DNA from: Anticarsia gemmatalis
Taxonomy: Eukaryota; Arthropoda; Insecta; Lepidoptera; Erebidae
Reading direction: 5' to 3'
Assembly: GCF_050436995.1 (NCBI RefSeq)
Contig: NC_134747.1
Span: 10,237,501 to 10,301,500, forward strand
Length of the DNA stretch: 64,000 bases
In this document: piece after piece, positions 61,305 through 64,000 of the stretch
Position numbering within the stretch: position 1 is the first letter of the stretch
Layout: every line of letters starts with the position of its first letter
Translations under genes and position numbers: made by a program
Notes under the pieces: generated by a model
What the model was told of the DNA's origin: nothing
The model's database searches: none
What the model saw: the letters and a program-made list of their open reading frames with translations, nothing else

Positions 61305-64000
61305 ATGAGCGTGTTACAAACGCATACAGCGACGTCACAACGACTATGTATTTCATCTTTTAGCATCCAACACATACATTCAGGAAGTCACTTGCTAGAC
61401 ATACAATGCGAGATTTGTTCCACCTGATATTTGTGCAAATTTTATTTCCATAAATACGTAGGTAGATTACCAAAATAGCGCTATCCTTTATATGTCGACA
61501 CAAACGTATACAGTACGTAGAGCTCCGAACTAGTTTACTTTACGCACCTACGTTCTGTAAATATATGGAGATCATGCACACATTTATCCGTTATAACTTT
61601 ACTCGGTGGGCGATGAGCGTGAAAACTAGCGGAGCGTGTGAACGGGCGGCGGTTCATTGGCGCTCGTCAGCTCGTACACCGAACACAAATTATTATTGGA
61701 GCATCCATTGCGTCGCGATCACCCCCGTCCAGACATACCTTTGTTCCTCTTATAGACCACTATTAATATAATCTCTATTGTTAAGGATAACGGAAAAGCC
61801 ATAATACGTTTCCGTTGATCAGATCAATCCATTGCAATCCTGTCCCGGCATTATCTATTTGTTCTTCGACTTTTACTCAGCACACTAACGATGTAACACC
61901 GATATTAAATTGAATAGAACATTAGTCGTAATGGCTGAGTGTTTAGTTTTATAACACGCCATAATACTCGTGCGACCGAGCCCTCGTGACACTGGCCATT
62001 ATAATTAACCGGGTCGACAAAACCGATACATATCGCTCGTACAAAATACACGTATTAATGGGATTACCTGATACTGATTGAGGTACTCATGCGTGCGAAA
62101 TAACGTTCATTTAGATGAAAACAATTTCAAATTGATATTAGGAGTGCCGTATTAATGTGTACGAACTTTCACATTTACGCTCGGATTAAAAAGTAAAAGA
62201 GTTCACGTTAATTTATTTACTTAGGACGTAGAGGATACACGATTAGAAATAATTACTTTTAATTTGTATTTCTGTTTTGATATTTTGTAGAACACAATTT
62301 ATAAAATAAATCTTGTATAATTTGCTTGTCGATGAGGTTAATTAGTTTTCTTTACAAGGTTTATATTTTGTCGCGAGAACTTGTTACAATCGACCGTTGA
62401 TTACTACGATTGTGTGTTCTACTGAATTCGAGATGTTTACTTTGTATAGCTTTCTTCTTATTTTGAGACATTTTACTATAATAGAAGATAGCTGGTTATA
62501 ATTGAGCAATAGTGTACATATATGGTGCAATAAAAACGGCAGTCGGAGCCAACAGATGGAGTCGGTGTCGTGATCGTTAGAGGTTCCAACTCGAAGTCTG
62601 TTACAATAATAGCGAAGCGCAGCGGAACAATAACGTTCCTAATCACACTAAGTTCGCTCATTACCCTGTCTCCGCCTCAGTTCCATTCAACTTGATATAT
62701 AGCCGCCACTATTGTTCCTTATTAAACCTTATTAGGCAACGTTGGTTTCGCATAAGCTTATAACCATTTATCTTGCCGGATTCTTGTAATGGATACTTGT
62801 GGGACCTAAATCTTTTTTTGTTTCACTTAGAACAATGATAAATTCCTTTTCAAAACCAATTCAACGACCTTTTTTACTGCCAAATAGCGAAAAAAAGAGT
62901 GCTTTTCTCGGATTCAGTTATTGTTACGTTCACAAGTTAATGCCCAAATATAGACAAATCCTTTTGTATACCTACTGTGTTGAATTGTGTGCACTAAGTA
63001 ATAGTCGACTTCCCAGGTCATGAATAGCGTATAGAAAAATATTCGGAAATGCAATATTCAAATGTTATACGGTGTTTATCTTGCTTGTTTGCTGAGTAAA
63101 TTACTACGGCGCACAGTTTTAAATTAAAATTTTCTTCCGTGAATGCTATAAGCGTAGAGTGCAGTTTTCTGTAATCATTCCGTGGAGCCCAACAAGCCGC
63201 GCACTATTAAAAAGGCAACCGTTTTATTTGAAATTCAGTATTTTCTCACTGAATAAGTTATGAAAAAAACTTGTTTTTGAAACACTTTTGCGCAATATAT
63301 TTTTCATACAAAAAACGGTAACATTACATACTTGATATAATATAAATTGTGTAGGTTTGTGACAGGATGTGTGGGTGGATAGACAGCCGCAGGATACTAA
63401 ATGTGACGTAAAAGATGGTACGTCCACATTTCAGTGATGTTTTTTAATAGAAAAAAACACTATCTATCTACATTATGAAAACTAAAAGACGAGCGATTAG
63501 GTTTAATTTGTCGCAGAGTATAAATTGCAGAAGCGTCCGTGAGTAAAGAGGCCGAAACTCCGTCCTTGCGCCATTGGAAAAAGCGAAACTTAAAGTGGGT
63601 CAGCTATCCACTATCTTGCAAAAGTGTCACAAGTCAAATGAGGGAAGAAAAGTGACCGCAGAAATATGGCTTCTTACAACCACTTTTTCTGGCCTCACTT
63701 CAAAAAGCTGTTACAGAGATAGAACGACTCATCGTATGTTAGCTAGTTCAATTCTCTTAAGAGACAAATATTATATGACTTTTCCTTCATCTTTTCAACT
63801 TATCAGTTGGTTCAATGGATAGAAACATATGTGTTTATTAAGTTCAAGCCATTTATTGACCTAACATTTAACAAATATGTTTTAATTAAGTTTTTACTCA
63901 ACTCTTCGTCTCTTCGACTGTAGACTACATATACTTAAATAGATGGTTCAACCATAATTATAATAAAATAAAATGTAAAACAATGTCATAGGCAATGATT
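61305..64000. other. Gene-free stretch
   Basis: No supported gene. A GC-rich block at 61600-61690 can fold into three nested stems. The open frame at 63574-63822 (82 codons) has no recognisable domain. The remainder is AT-rich. Confidence 0.6.

Noticed and set aside
61150..61356. 68-codon minus-strand open frame with repeated hydrophobic words
   Set aside because: It is the translation of the 16-bp tandem repeats in the foldback element's right arm.
63574..63822. 82-codon + strand open frame near the window end
   Set aside because: No domain or splice evidence; length within chance.

Overview
The window looks like nuclear DNA from a moth or butterfly (Lepidoptera). It is AT-rich and gene-poor, its introns have GT...AG ends, and it carries repeats I recognise as lepidopteran. 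These include a Lep1-type Helitron fragment starting TCTATACTAATATT and ending CTAG|T, tRNA-headed SINEs, a SINE whose 3' tail resembles a LINE, CR1/Jockey-like LINE 3' sequence and a Tc1 element. No bacterial or viral gene organisation is visible.

Layout. 1-9021 holds no gene I can defend; it is probably upstream sequence or a large intron of the next gene. 9022-12042 carries the last four coding exons of one + strand gene: the C-terminal half of a C-type lectin-like domain, a small cysteine-containing module, then a 601-residue Ser/Thr-rich, N-glycosylation-rich mucin-like tail. Its 3' UTR ends at poly(A) signals near 12951-12970. The three introns keep the frame exactly: the four exons plus the one base owed by the missing upstream exon give 742 codons. 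From about 13 kb to 64 kb there is no convincing protein gene of the host. That stretch holds two Pol III tRNA-Pro genes (AGG and TGG isoacceptors, minus strand, about 0.8 kb apart) and a scatter of transposable elements: a SINE next to a Lep1 Helitron (22.5-23.1 kb), a complete but dead Tc1 element (29.9-31.6 kb), a second Helitron-type 3' end (51.0 kb), a MITE-like inverted-repeat unit (51.6 kb), an antisense SINE with a LINE-like tail (55.0 kb) and LINE 3' sequence (56.1 kb).

The most unusual object is at 60476-61296. It is an 821-bp element with 215-bp and 199-bp inverted arms that I read as identical except for one extra 16-bp unit. Each arm contains an array of 16-bp tandem repeats, the middle has no coding capacity, and an 8-bp duplication CATTTTAT flanks it. 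Its architecture is that of a foldback element, and the duplication length points to hAT- or P-type mobilisation.

Between these features lie isolated GC-rich islands and several compact perfect hairpins. They could be conserved regulatory DNA or structured RNA, but nothing in a single sequence proves conservation. Apart from the 613-codon open frame of the mucin exon and the Tc1 fragments, the open frames (60-114 codons) are about what an AT-rich 64-kb sequence yields by chance.
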